From NCBI RefSeq assembly GCF_009789555.1, contig NZ_CP046902.1, forward strand, positions 2,000,001 through 2,064,000: a stretch of 64,000 nucleotides of DNA, given 5' to 3'. Position 1 is the first letter of the stretch; the number at the start of each line of letters is the position of its first letter. The notes below the pieces were generated by a model, which saw only the letters and a list, made by a program, of their open reading frames with translations, was not told the origin of the DNA and searched no databases. Positions 49,748-58,512 of the stretch are shown here, in pieces. Source of the stretch: Stutzerimonas stutzeri (GTDB lineage: Bacteria > Pseudomonadota > Gammaproteobacteria > Pseudomonadales > Pseudomonadaceae). The position numbers were made by a program, and so were the translations under genes.

Positions 49748-51232
49748 ATGGTTCCCGTAATCGCCCTGGTGGGCCGACCGAACGTTGGCAAATCCACCCT
49801 CTTTAACCGTCTGACCAAAAGCCGCGACGCCATTGTCGCGGAGTACGCCGGTCTGACCCGTGATCGCCAGTACGGCGAGGCCAAATGGCAGGGCCGTACC
49901 TACATCGTCATCGACACCGGCGGTCTGACTGGCGATGAACAGGGCATCGACGCCAAGATGGCCGAGCAGTCGCTGCAAGCGATGCAGGAAGCCGATGCCG
50001 TGATGTTCATGGTCGACGCGCGTGCCGGCATGACCCCAGGCGATCAGATGATCGCCGATCACCTGCGCAAGATGAACAAGCGTCACTTCCTGGTGGCGAA
50101 CAAGGTCGACAGTATCGACCCGGATATCGCCCGAGCCGAGTTCAGCCCGTTGGGCCTGGGCGATGCATTGCCGATCGCTGCCGCCCATGGTCGCGGCATC
50201 AGCCATATGCTGGAACAGGCGCTCGGTGTGTTTCCCAAGGACAACGCCGAGGCAACCGAAACAGAAGGTGAAGCGCAAGAGGATGAGGTCGTTGCCGAAG
50301 GCCAGGAACTCAAACGCATTCCCGGGCCAAGTGAAAAGGATGGCATCAAGATCGCCATCATCGGTCGCCCCAACGTTGGCAAGTCGACGCTGGTCAACCG
50401 CATGCTGGGCGAAGAGCGGGTCATCGTCTATGACCAGGCCGGTACGACGCGCGACAGCATTTACATCCCGTTCGAACGCGATGACGAAAAGTACACCCTG
50501 ATCGATACGGCGGGCGTGCGCCGGCGCGGCAAGATCTTCGAGGCGGTGGAAAAGTTTTCGGTGGTCAAGACGTTGCAGGCGATCCAGGACTCCAACGTCG
50601 TCATCTTCGTGATGGATGCGCGCGAAGGTGTCGTCGAACACGACCTGAACCTGCTCGGCTTCGTTCTCGAAAGCGGCCGGGCGCTGGTGATCGCACTGAA
50701 CAAATGGGACGGCATGGAGCCGAGCGAGCGTGACTACGTGAAGACCGAGCTCGAGCGCCGACTGTTCTTCGTAGAATTCGCCGACATCCATTTCATCTCC
50801 GCCAAGCACGGCACCGGCGTCGGCAATCTGTACAAGTCCGTACAGGCGTCTTTCAAGTCCGCGGTGACCCGCTGGCCTACCAGTCGCCTGACGCAGATTC
50901 TCGAAGACGCGGTGCGTGAGCACGCGCCGCCGATGGTCGCCAGTCGTCGTATCAAGCTGCGCTATGCCCACCTGGGCGGCGCCAACCCGCCGCTGATCGT
51001 GATTCACGGCAACCAGGTCGACTCGATTCCGAAGTCCTACACGCGCTATCTGGAAAATACCTACCGGCGCGTACTGAAGTTGGTGGGTACGCCCATTCGA
51101 ATCGAATACAAGGGCGGCGAAAACCCGTACGAGGGCAAGAAAAACACGCTCACCGATCGCCAGGTGAACAAGAAGCGTCGTCTCATGTCGCACCACAAGA
51201 AGGCCGAGAAGAAGCGCCGCGACAAGCGATAG
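49748..51232 (+). CDS. der: Der (EngA), double-GTPase ribosome assembly factor
   Basis: An essential 50S ribosome assembly factor with two G domains, 494 residues. The two P loops are GRPNVGKSTL at about residues 8-17 and again GRPNVGKSTL near residue 210. Switch motifs DTGG and DTAG, and specificity motifs NKVD and NKWD, are all present. A C-terminal KH-like domain and a basic tail (KKAEKKRRDKR) follow. The ATG at 49748 matches the family start. It is the last gene of the hisS-yfgM-bamB run. Confidence 0.97.
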   Translation: MVPVIALVGRPNVGKSTLFNRLTKSRDAIVAEYAGLTRDRQYGEAKWQGRTYIVIDTGGLTGDEQGIDAKMAEQSLQAMQEADAVMFMVDARAGMTPGDQMIADHLRKMNKRHFLVANKVDSIDPDIARAEFSPLGLGDALPIAAAHGRGISHMLEQALGVFPKDNAEATETEGEAQEDEVVAEGQELKRIPGPSEKDGIKIAIIGRPNVGKSTLVNRMLGEERVIVYDQAGTTRDSIYIPFERDDEKYTLIDTAGVRRRGKIFEAVEKFSVVKTLQAIQDSNVVIFVMDAREGVVEHDLNLLGFVLESGRALVIALNKWDGMEPSERDYVKTELERRLFFVEFADIHFISAKHGTGVGNLYKSVQASFKSAVTRWPTSRLTQILEDAVREHAPPMVASRRIKLRYAHLGGANPPLIVIHGNQVDSIPKSYTRYLENTYRRVLKLVGTPIRIEYKGGENPYEGKKNTLTDRQVNKKRRLMSHHKKAEKKRRDKR

Positions 51233-51250
51233 TCTCACGTTGAACGTCGT

Positions 51251-51278
51251 AAGCCGGAGGTGCCCTTACGTCCGGCTT
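51251..51278 (+). terminator. Hairpin after der
   Basis: AAGCCGGA (51251-51258) and TCCGGCTT (51271-51278) form a perfect 8-bp stem with a 12-base loop, 18 bases after the der stop. The T-run is weak, so termination may be partial. Confidence 0.5.
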
Positions 51279-51303
51279 GTCACCTCCAGCTCCGAGTGAA
51301 TCG

Positions 51304-52452
51304 ATGATCACCAGCAAACTGCCCCATGTCGGCACCACCATCTTCACCACCATGTCGCAGCTGGCGGTTCAGACCGGCGCGCTGAACCTGTCGCAGGGCT
51401 TTCCCGACTTCGATGGGCCCGATGCGCTGCGCGAGGCGGTCGCCCGCCATGTGATGGCTGGCCACAACCAATATGCGCCGATGACCGGTCTGCCTGCGTT
51501 GCGCGAGCAGGTGGCGGCAAAGGTCGCATCACTTTACGGTCGACAAGCGAACGCGGACACCGAGATTACCGTCACGCCTGGCGCTACGCAGGCGATCTTC
51601 TGTGCGATTCACGCCGTCGTTCGGCCGGGAGACGAGGTCATCGTCTTCGATCCCTGCTATGACAGCTACGAGCCGGCGGTTCAGCTGGCAGGTGGCGTCT
51701 GTATCCATCAATCGCTGAGTCTTCCCGGTTTTTCCATCGACTGGCAGAAATTGGCCGATGCGCTCACGCCGCGCACCCGTATGATCGTGCTGAATACGCC
51801 GCACAATCCCAGCGGGGCGCTGATCGATTCGGCCGACCTGGACCGTCTGGCCGCGCTGATCCGTGACAAGGACATCTATCTGCTCAGCGACGAGGTGTAT
51901 GAACATCTGGTGTTCGATGGCCGCGAGCACGCCAGCGTGCTGCGCCATGACGAGTTGTACCAGCGTGCGTTCGTCATCAGCTCGTTCGGCAAGACTTACC
52001 ATGTCACCGGTTGGAAAACCGGCTATGTGGTGGCGCCAGCCGCGCTCAGCAGCGAACTGCGCAAGGTGCACCAGTACGTGAGTTTTACCGGTGTCACGCC
52101 TCTGCAGTGGGCGCTGGCCGACTTCATGTCGGCACACCCTGAGCACCTCAGCCAGTTGCCCGGTTTTTATCAGGCCAAGCGCGATCTGTTCTGCGATTTG
52201 CTGGCGGGCTCGCGGTTCAGCTTTACCCGCACGACGGGTACCTATTTCCAGCTGGCCGATTATTCGGCGATTCGACCGGACCTCGACGATGTCGCGATGG
52301 CCGAGTGGCTGACCCGAGAGCATGGCGTGGCGAGCATTCCGATATCGGTGTTCTATCAGACGCCTCCCGCCGCGTCGCGTCTGGTTCGCTTCTGCTTCGC
52401 CAAACGAGAGGAGACGCTGCGCCAGGCAGCTGAGCGACTATGCGCGATTTGA
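51304..52452 (+). CDS. ybdL: Methionine aminotransferase-like PLP enzyme (YbdL type)
   Basis: A class I/II fold-type I aminotransferase of 382 residues. Signatures are LNLSQGFPDFDGPDALREAV, TPGATQAIFCAIHAV, NTPHNPSGAL and the PLP lysine in SSFGKTYHVTGWKTGY near residue 235. This group (YbdL and glutamine transaminase K-like) transaminates methionine, phenylalanine and glutamine with keto acids, as in methionine salvage. The ATG at 51304 gives the family start. The next gene overlaps by 13 bases. Confidence 0.9.
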   Translation: MITSKLPHVGTTIFTTMSQLAVQTGALNLSQGFPDFDGPDALREAVARHVMAGHNQYAPMTGLPALREQVAAKVASLYGRQANADTEITVTPGATQAIFCAIHAVVRPGDEVIVFDPCYDSYEPAVQLAGGVCIHQSLSLPGFSIDWQKLADALTPRTRMIVLNTPHNPSGALIDSADLDRLAALIRDKDIYLLSDEVYEHLVFDGREHASVLRHDELYQRAFVISSFGKTYHVTGWKTGYVVAPAALSSELRKVHQYVSFTGVTPLQWALADFMSAHPEHLSQLPGFYQAKRDLFCDLLAGSRFSFTRTTGTYFQLADYSAIRPDLDDVAMAEWLTREHGVASIPISVFYQTPPAASRLVRFCFAKREETLRQAAERLCAI

Positions 52453-53234
52453 ATGATTTGCCGGACCTCGAACTCGCCCTGATCCAGACCCGCCTCGTCT
52501 GGCAGGACGCCGCTGCCAACCGCGAGCGCTTCGTCGGCTTGCTCGACCAGGCCCGCGGGGCCGACCTCATCGTGCTGCCGGAAATGTTCACCACGGCGTT
52601 TTCGATGAATTCTGCCGAGCTGGCCGAACCTGAGCAGGGACCCACCTACGCCTGGCTGCGTGAGCAGGCGGCGCGCATGCAGGCGGTGATCACCGGCAGC
52701 GTGATCATTCAGGCAGCGGACGGCAGCCACCGCAACCGCCTGCTCTGGGCACGGCCGAACGGTGAAATTTCGCATTACGACAAGCGGCACCTGTTTCGCA
52801 TGGCCGGAGAGCACAAGCACTACACGGCTGGGGCCAGTCGCGCACTGTTCGAGCTCAACGGCTGGCATGTACGGCCCTTGATTTGCTACGACCTGCGCTT
52901 CCCGGTCTGGAGTCGTGATCCGCACGACACCGATCTGCTGCTGTATACCGCCAACTGGCCCGCTGCACGCCGCAACGCCTGGAACCGCCTGCTGCCGGCA
53001 CGCGCCATCGAAAACCTCTGCTATGTCGCGGCGGTGAATCGCGTTGGCGAGGATGGCAAGGGTTATCCCTACAGCGGTGACAGCCAGGTGCTCGATTATC
53101 TCGGCGATCCGTTGCTGGAGGCGGGCGGGGCCGATGGCGTCTTCCGGGCCACGCTACGCGGACGCGATCTGGCCGCATTCCGCGACAAGTTCCCGGCTTA
53201 TCACGACGGCGACGCGTTCGAGCTGAAAGACTAG
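52440..53234 (+). CDS. yafV: Omega-amidase/nitrilase-family protein (YafV type)
   Basis: A carbon-nitrogen hydrolase of 264 residues. The catalytic triad is seen as Glu in VLPEMFTTAF, Lys in HYDKRHLFRM and Cys in LICYDLRFPVW. YafV and mammalian Nit2 hydrolyse omega-amides such as alpha-ketoglutaramate to the dicarboxylic acid. Overlap with the transaminase gene by 13 bases suggests coupled synthesis. Together they would make glutamine-driven transamination irreversible. The function is inferred from the family and the pairing. Confidence 0.9.
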   Translation: MRDLNDLPDLELALIQTRLVWQDAAANRERFVGLLDQARGADLIVLPEMFTTAFSMNSAELAEPEQGPTYAWLREQAARMQAVITGSVIIQAADGSHRNRLLWARPNGEISHYDKRHLFRMAGEHKHYTAGASRALFELNGWHVRPLICYDLRFPVWSRDPHDTDLLLYTANWPAARRNAWNRLLPARAIENLCYVAAVNRVGEDGKGYPYSGDSQVLDYLGDPLLEAGGADGVFRATLRGRDLAAFRDKFPAYHDGDAFELKD

Positions 53235-53248
53235 CCGAGGGTTGCGTG

Positions 53249-53629
53249 TCATCGCGGCGGCACGGCATCGTGCCGCCAGCGGACGATCAACCAGCCGTAG
53301 ATCATGAGATTGGCGAGCACGACCACAGCCGCCAGCAGGTACTGCAGCGGCACGCTCAGCCAGCTCGGATAGATCAGTGGCAGCAGGTATTGCTCGACGA
53401 AGCTGGTTTCATAACCGGCGCCGCCCGCCAGGCGCCGCAGCGCATTCTCCCAATGAGTGAGCGGGCACAGGCGTCCGCTCAGTTCAACGAATATGCCCCA
53501 CGCCACCGCAGGCAGGTGCAGCCATACGACGGCTCGCTTCCAGGCCACCAGCAGCCCGCCCAGCAACACGAAAACGATGAAGCCGAGATGCAGCACCAGC
53601 ACCGCGTCGGCAGCGAGTCGATAGAGCAT
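53249..53629 (-). CDS. DUF2784-family membrane protein
   Basis: A 126-residue inner-membrane protein with three or four hydrophobic segments. The DUF2784 pattern is visible: MLYRLAADAVLVLHLGFIVFVLLGG, then WGIFVELSGRLCPLTHWENALRRLAG and YETSFVEQYLLPLIYPSWL. Function is unknown. The ATG at 53629 is preferred to the longer upstream frame that runs through the YjdF-type gene. It lies 5 bases after that gene's stop on the same strand and is convergent with yafV. Confidence 0.82.
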   Translation of the reverse strand: MLYRLAADAVLVLHLGFIVFVLLGGLLVAWKRAVVWLHLPAVAWGIFVELSGRLCPLTHWENALRRLAGGAGYETSFVEQYLLPLIYPSWLSVPLQYLLAAVVVLANLMIYGWLIVRWRHDAVPPR

Positions 53630-53634
53630 GATGG

Positions 53635-54261
53635 CTATCCTGCTGGGCCATGTCGCGAACGTCGGGTCATCTGTCGGTCCTGAATGCCAGCCAGCCAGGT
53701 GACCGAAAGCAGGGCGCCGAGCAGTGCCATGAACATGTCCGACTGCGTGTCCCATGGGTCGCCCTGGGTGCCGAGAAAGTCTTGCGCGCCCTGGCCGGCG
53801 ATCAGCGCCACCCACCATTCAATCATTTCGTAAAAGGCACTGAAGGCCAGCGCGACGCAGAGCGCGAGGAATCCGAGCAGTTTTCCGGGCGCGACGAAGC
53901 CGCGCCCCAGCAGAATCTCACGGGCCAGCAATGCCGGAACGAGCCCCTGCATGAGGTGGCCGAGCTTGTCATAGGGATTGCGGCTGAGGTCGAGCCAGTC
54001 TTGTACCCAGAAACCCAGGGGTACACGGGCATAGGTGTAGGCGCCACCCAGAATGAGCACCAGCGCATGGACGGCAATCAGTACGTAGAGCAGCCGCGTG
54101 AGCGGAAAACGACGATAACCGAGCAGCAGGACAGGCGCTGCGATCAGCACCGGCGCGACCTCCAGCAGCCAGGTCGCGCGGTCGTAGGGGGCGATTCCCG
54201 AGGCGATCAGCGCCAGCAGGACCGCCAGGCCCAGGGTTGCGTAGAGCTTCTTGTCCTGCAT
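53635..54261 (-). CDS. YjdF-type (DUF2238) membrane protein
   Basis: A 208-residue inner-membrane protein with about six hydrophobic segments. DUF2238 stretches visible are SRNPYDKLGHLMQGLVPALLAREILL, AFYEMIEWWVALIAG and the C-terminal GDPWDTQSDMFMALLGALLSV. The acidic and histidine residues in these stretches are conserved in the family, whose function is unknown. The start is placed at the ATG at 54261. It is followed 5 bases later by the DUF2784 gene, so both are probably one operon. Confidence 0.85.
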   Translation of the reverse strand: MQDKKLYATLGLAVLLALIASGIAPYDRATWLLEVAPVLIAAPVLLLGYRRFPLTRLLYVLIAVHALVLILGGAYTYARVPLGFWVQDWLDLSRNPYDKLGHLMQGLVPALLAREILLGRGFVAPGKLLGFLALCVALAFSAFYEMIEWWVALIAGQGAQDFLGTQGDPWDTQSDMFMALLGALLSVTWLAGIQDRQMTRRSRHGPAG

Positions 54262-54388
54262 CGGCAGTGCCTGTGATCGACTGGTATGGCGCCAGCATGC
54301 AGTGCCCGCATGGCGGCACGCAACATCGCCGAGGTGCTTTGTCTGCCATACCCCCGGCGCCTCGTCCAGGTGCTGCCGAACGGCGCGT

Positions 54389-55120
54389 TCAACCTTCGCC
54401 GGCGCGGGTCGCGGACGCCCGGGAAATGGATTTGGCACAGCGAGTCAGGTCCACCGCGCCCACGTAGCGATTGGCGTTGCCTTGTACGCAGGCGACACTC
54501 TGGTTGCGCCACCGCTCCCATTCGTTGACCGGATACTGACGATCCCAGATGCCGTACAGACGCCGGTCCTGTTTCGACAAGCGTAGTCCGTAGCGGTCGC
54601 TCATATACAGGTAGGTGCGTGCGATCGCGCCACGGCTGTACTCCGGTGGCATGGCGGTGCGTTGCTTGAAGTTCACCACGAAGGGACAGGCGCCGTACTG
54701 GCTGGGCTTCTCGCTGAGCATCCCGAAGCCATAGTTGCTGCGGTCGCCATTCACCTCTCCTACGACCGGGACGAGGTTGTGCAGGTCCGCTTCGGCCTTG
54801 CTGAACACCGGGTCGGTGGACGTGCAGTGCTTGCGCCCGCCCTGCTGCCAGCATTGGCGTTGATGGCCGATCACCCAGGCGGGGACGATGTGTTCCCATT
54901 CAACGCGGGCGGCACGCTTGGGCTGCTTGCGCGGAACGTAACCGCAACTGGCCAGATCGATCCGATTGCCCTCGAAGGCGCAGCCACAGTAGAAGTCCAC
55001 CGGCCGCTCTGCGTAGATACGCCAGGCCACCTTCTTCGCTTCGCGAAACGTGCGTGGCGCTTCGGCCTGGACACTGGATGAAAAGAACAGGACGAGCAGG
55101 AACAGGCTGAAACGGCGCAT
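54389..55120 (-). CDS. endA: Endonuclease I (EndA-type), exported
   Basis: A 243-residue secreted or periplasmic DNase of the endonuclease I family. A signal peptide (MRRFSLFLLVLFFSSSVQA) is followed by the His-metal nuclease region EWEHIVPAW at about residues 74-82, and DLHNLVPVVGEVNGDRSN, which carries the metal and catalytic residues. Several cysteines (CGCAF, CGYV, RQCW, KHC) could form disulfides, as expected for an exported protein. An AT-rich stretch at about 55160-55215 upstream probably holds its promoter. It may degrade extracellular DNA. Confidence 0.92.
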   Translation of the reverse strand: MRRFSLFLLVLFFSSSVQAEAPRTFREAKKVAWRIYAERPVDFYCGCAFEGNRIDLASCGYVPRKQPKRAARVEWEHIVPAWVIGHQRQCWQQGGRKHCTSTDPVFSKAEADLHNLVPVVGEVNGDRSNYGFGMLSEKPSQYGACPFVVNFKQRTAMPPEYSRGAIARTYLYMSDRYGLRLSKQDRRLYGIWDRQYPVNEWERWRNQSVACVQGNANRYVGAVDLTRCAKSISRASATRAGEG

Positions 55121-55223
55121 GGATATCTCGACGACTGACTGAGAAATGCATCCATGCGGGGCGCGCTATGTTACTGATATTTCATGTATAAATGATATAA
55201 AAAACAAAGAGTTGAGTGGAATT

Positions 55224-56078
55224 TCACCCCGTGCCACGGCCCAGTCGATTGATCTTGAGCGAGGCGAGGATGATCACACCGCCTATGGCCAGCAGGAGCA
55301 GGTTGGTTTCGCTGCCCCAGAACAGCAGGTTGAGCACCAGGCCGACGGGTACCGCCATGTTGTTCATGACCGCCAGGGTGCCGGCATCCACCAGTGTGGC
55401 GCCTTTGTTCCAGCAGAACTGGCCCAACGCAGTCGCCAGCACACCCATCCAGACCAGCACTGCCCACTGGCTTGCACTGGTCGGCAGCTTGTCGCCATGC
55501 CCGAATAACAGCCAGGCGGGTAGGACGATAACCAGTGCGCCCAGGAAGAAATAACCGAAGCGCCTGTACAGTGGGATATCCGACGGGTAACGCCGCGCGA
55601 GGTGCTTGTAGCCCACTTGTCCGGCGGCGAAGGTGAAGTTGGCCAGTTGCATCAGCAGAAAGCCGCCGAGGAAGTCGCTGGAAATCCCGTCATAGCGGAT
55701 CAGCCCGGCACCAAGTACGGCGACCGCTGCCGCTAACAATGCCCAAGGGTTGAAGCGACGGTTGAGCGCATCGTCGATCAGCGTCACGTGCAGCGGTGTG
55801 AGCACTGTGAACAGCAACACTTCGGCGACGGTCAGGACGTTGAAGCTCAGGTACAGGCAAAGGTAGGTCACGCCGAACTGCAACGCGCCGACCAGCGTCA
55901 CGCCGGCAATGAAGCCCGGCGCGACGCCGCGCCAGCGAGTCAACGGGAGAAAGACCAGGCCGGCGAGGATCACCCGCGTGAGTACCGCGAAATAACTGTC
56001 GACCTGACCGGCCAGGTAAGCGCCGATCAGATTGAAGGAAAACGCCCAGAGCAGGGTGACGAAAATTAGGTAGCGCAT
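55224..56078 (-). CDS. EamA/DMT-family transporter
   Basis: A 284-residue drug/metabolite transporter with ten predicted membrane segments in two EamA repeats. The first repeat begins MRYLIFVTLLWAFSFNLIGAY, and the second around LGGFLLMQLANFTFAAGQVGYKHLA. The substrate is unknown; members export amino acids, purines or other metabolites. It is divergent from the AT-rich gene pair that follows at 56140. Confidence 0.88.
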   Translation of the reverse strand: MRYLIFVTLLWAFSFNLIGAYLAGQVDSYFAVLTRVILAGLVFLPLTRWRGVAPGFIAGVTLVGALQFGVTYLCLYLSFNVLTVAEVLLFTVLTPLHVTLIDDALNRRFNPWALLAAAVAVLGAGLIRYDGISSDFLGGFLLMQLANFTFAAGQVGYKHLARRYPSDIPLYRRFGYFFLGALVIVLPAWLLFGHGDKLPTSASQWAVLVWMGVLATALGQFCWNKGATLVDAGTLAVMNNMAVPVGLVLNLLFWGSETNLLLLAIGGVIILASLKINRLGRGTG

Positions 56079-56139
56079 ACCGGCTCCTCAACAGAAGCCG
56101 GCGACCTTAACGGCTCGGCGGCAAAGAGGGAAGCGTCGA

Positions 56140-56604
56140 GTGCACCCCCGTCGGCTTGTGGCAGCGCAGCTGAAGTTTTATCGGTTATGCGGATTCATGC
56201 TTTTTGACCCGGTGCTCGTATTGTCGTCTCTCGTATTGTTATGGTTTGGCAAAAGGCATGTGGGTAAATATAGGGAGATTTTGGTGGATTATCATGATAG
56301 GGAGTATGTGTCTGCGGCTATTAACTATTTTTGGGGAAGCGGTACAGCTTCACCTGATTCGGTAAATGAGCGAGCTGCCGAAGTCGTTTATGGCGCAATT
56401 GTAGAGGCACAAGCATGCTCAGCATCCATGGATATTGTTCCGAGGCCGATTGGTGGCAAGCCAGGGCTGTCGTACATAGTCAAACAGATTGCACGGATTG
56501 GTAAAGGCGTGGTTTCAGGGGATACTGCTTTCTATCATGTCTGTAAGGTCAGTATAGGTGCTCGCTATAAGTTTGAAGTTGTCATGGCGCTCAATGGAAT
56601 TTAA
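56140..56604 (+). CDS. AT-rich hypothetical membrane protein, first of a pair
   Basis: A protein of 154 residues whose base composition and codon use (many TTA, ATA, AGG, TAT) differ sharply from the neighbours. One hydrophobic segment is near residues 20-37 (MLFDPVLVLSSLVLLWFG), followed by a basic stretch (KRHVGKYREILVDYHDREYV) and a soluble C-terminal part of about 115 residues with two cysteines. No family is recognised. The start is uncertain: GTG at 56140 has GAGGG nine bases upstream, but its first codons are GC-rich, and ATG at 56197 starts at the membrane segment. It is 2 bases from the next gene and so coupled to it. Confidence 0.55.
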   Translation: MHPRRLVAAQLKFYRLCGFMLFDPVLVLSSLVLLWFGKRHVGKYREILVDYHDREYVSAAINYFWGSGTASPDSVNERAAEVVYGAIVEAQACSASMDIVPRPIGGKPGLSYIVKQIARIGKGVVSGDTAFYHVCKVSIGARYKFEVVMALNGI

Positions 56605-56606
56605 CG

Positions 56607-57104
56607 ATGCTTAAAATATTTTTTGCAATGCTGTTGGTGGTGTTTTCTTCATCGGCTTTCTCAAATGCTACTGTTGAGCTTGTCTACTCTGATCTCAGGT
56701 TTGATATTCCTGGTGACTTTTCATTGGTGGCTAATATTGGCGACAGTCAGAATGTATTGATATTTCGGTATGGAGATGAGCTGGGTAAAAGGTATCTGGC
56801 TTTTTCAGATATGTCGAATGACAAGACCATTGACTATGGTTGCCCTGTTGCAGTGTTCTTCGAAGGTGTTTTTTCAGGCCCTGTAAACCCTGGCTGTAAC
56901 CAGCAGGATTTAAAGGTGATGCAGGACGTGTTTGTAAGAGACCGGCGGGTTGAAAGGTGGGATGTGGGCAGGTATTCGGTGATCTATTCAGATCTGAATA
57001 GAAAGTCTTATCTGTTCGTGATTGGTGGTGAGGAGAAGCTTTTGAGAATCGGGTCTGATTTCTTAAGCTATGATGCCCTGAAACGGATTGTTGAAGGCAT
57101 ATAG
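56607..57104 (+). CDS. AT-rich hypothetical exported protein, second of a pair
   Basis: A 165-residue protein with a clear signal peptide (MLKIFFAMLLVVFSSSAFS, cleavage likely near residue 19), then a mature domain of about 145 residues rich in aromatic residues and beta-prone stretches (ATVELVYSDLRFDIPGDFSLV). Two cysteines, at residues 79 and 97, could form a disulfide in the periplasm. G+C in bases 56641-56700 is 25 of 60, far below the surroundings. It follows the previous gene by 2 bases. No family or function is recognised. The pair is probably acquired. Confidence 0.6.
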   Translation: MLKIFFAMLLVVFSSSAFSNATVELVYSDLRFDIPGDFSLVANIGDSQNVLIFRYGDELGKRYLAFSDMSNDKTIDYGCPVAVFFEGVFSGPVNPGCNQQDLKVMQDVFVRDRRVERWDVGRYSVIYSDLNRKSYLFVIGGEEKLLRIGSDFLSYDALKRIVEGI

Positions 57105-57221
57105 AGATATTTATTGTGAGCCAAGCTTGTGCGATAAGTTCGGATTGCTGTGCGTACGTGTGATCTGTTCAGTGCGTGCTCTTCTTCATTAATTGGAAGC
57201 TCATATGCGCAAGCTTGAAGC

Positions 57222-57257
57222 GCTTTCCCCCGTGAGGCATATGTCACGGGGGAAAGC
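57222..57257 (-). terminator. Strong hairpin after the alcohol dehydrogenase gene
   Basis: GCTTTCCCCCGTGA (57222-57235) and TCACGGGGGAAAGC (57244-57257) form a perfect 14-bp stem with an eight-base loop, 13 bases after the alcohol dehydrogenase stop on the minus strand. No T-run follows, so termination is probable but not proven. Confidence 0.6.
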
Positions 57258-57270
57258 TGCATCAGCAGTC

Positions 57271-58329
57271 TCAGCTGGCCTTGAGCGAGGCCATGTCGAT
57301 GACGAAACGGTATTTCACATCGCTCCTGAGCATGCGCTCGTAGGCTTCGTTGATCGTCTGGATATCGATCATTTCGATGTCCGACACGATGCTGTGCTCG
57401 GCGCAGAAGTCCAGCATTTCCTGCGTCTCGGCGATGCCGCCGATCAGCGAGCCCGCCAGGCGGCGACGCTTGAAGATCAGCCCGAAGACGTTGGGCGATG
57501 GGTGGGGCGAAGCCGGCGCGCCGACCAGCGTCATGGTCGCGTCGCGCTTGAGCAACGACAGGAAGGCGTCGAGGTTGTGCGGGGCTGCGACGGTGTTGAG
57601 GATGAAGTCGAAGCTGTTCTGGTGGGCAGCCATTTCATCCGGGTTCTTCGAGACCACGACCTCGCTGGCGCCGAGGCGCAGCGCGTCTTCCTTCTTGTCC
57701 GGCGAGGTGGTGAAGAGCACTACCTGGGCGCCCATGGCGTTGGCGATCTTTACCGCCATGTGGCCGAGACCACCGAGGCCGACCACCCCGACTTTCTGTC
57801 CGGGACCGACCTTCCACTGGCGCAGCGGCGAGTAGGTTGTGATGCCGGCGCACAGCAGGGGTGCAACAGCGGCGAGATTTTCCTCTGCATGGGAGATGCG
57901 CAGCACGAACTTCCGATCGACCACGATGTTGTCCGAGTATCCGCCGAAGGTATTCTCGCCGCCGCCGAACGCCGGGCCGTTGTAGGTGCCGACAAAGCCG
58001 TTCTCGCAATATTGCTCAAGACCCTCATCGCAGGAAGGGCAGTGCTGGCAGCTGTCGACCAGGCAGCCAACGCCAGCGAGGTCGCCGACGTTGAAGTCGG
58101 TGACCGAATCGCCCACCGCCGTAACGCGCCCGACGATCTCGTGACCCGGAACCGAGGGGTACAGGGTATTGTTCCACTCATTGCGGGCGGTATGCAGATC
58201 CGAGTGACAGACGCCACAGTAGAGAATGTCGATCTGAACGTCGTTCGGTCCCACGGCACGGCGCGAGAATGAATAGGGCGCGAGCGGCGTGCTCGGGTCG
58301 AAAGCGGCATAACCGATGGTGTTGCTCAT
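57271..58329 (-). CDS. Zinc-dependent NAD(P)+ alcohol dehydrogenase (YahK/cinnamyl type)
   Basis: A 352-residue medium-chain dehydrogenase. Catalytic zinc ligands are in CGVCHSDLHTARNEW and GHEIVGRV; structural zinc cysteines are in CLVDSCQHCPSCDEGLEQYC. The Rossmann motif is GLGGLGHMAVK. This pattern is typical of YahK and bacterial cinnamyl-alcohol-type aldehyde reductases, which reduce aldehydes with NADPH. The ATG at 58329 gives the usual N-terminus MSNTIGYAAFDPSTPL; the frame extends upstream by 10 codons without family sequence. Its substrate is not predictable. Confidence 0.93.
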   Translation of the reverse strand: MSNTIGYAAFDPSTPLAPYSFSRRAVGPNDVQIDILYCGVCHSDLHTARNEWNNTLYPSVPGHEIVGRVTAVGDSVTDFNVGDLAGVGCLVDSCQHCPSCDEGLEQYCENGFVGTYNGPAFGGGENTFGGYSDNIVVDRKFVLRISHAEENLAAVAPLLCAGITTYSPLRQWKVGPGQKVGVVGLGGLGHMAVKIANAMGAQVVLFTTSPDKKEDALRLGASEVVVSKNPDEMAAHQNSFDFILNTVAAPHNLDAFLSLLKRDATMTLVGAPASPHPSPNVFGLIFKRRRLAGSLIGGIAETQEMLDFCAEHSIVSDIEMIDIQTINEAYERMLRSDVKYRFVIDMASLKAS

Positions 58330-58477
58330 GGCGGCTCCTTGGACTGAATGTCTGATCAAGAGACATCAAGCCTAGTACCGATATCGGCAGAAGCGGTTGC
58401 ACGATCCTGCCGATGAGTGATGCATTCGTGCTCGAATGCGCGCGGTTTGCCATGCCGCGACGCAACAGTACAGGGCA

Positions 58478-58505
58478 CGGCGAGCCTGCGAAAAGAGGCT
58501 CGCCG
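58478..58505 (-). terminator. Hairpin after leuA
   Basis: CGGCGAGCCT (58478-58487) and AGGCTCGCCG (58496-58505) form a perfect 10-bp stem with an eight-base loop, 7 bases after the leuA stop on the minus strand. No T-run follows. Possible rho-independent-like terminator. Confidence 0.6.
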
Positions 58506-58512
58506 GTCCCGC

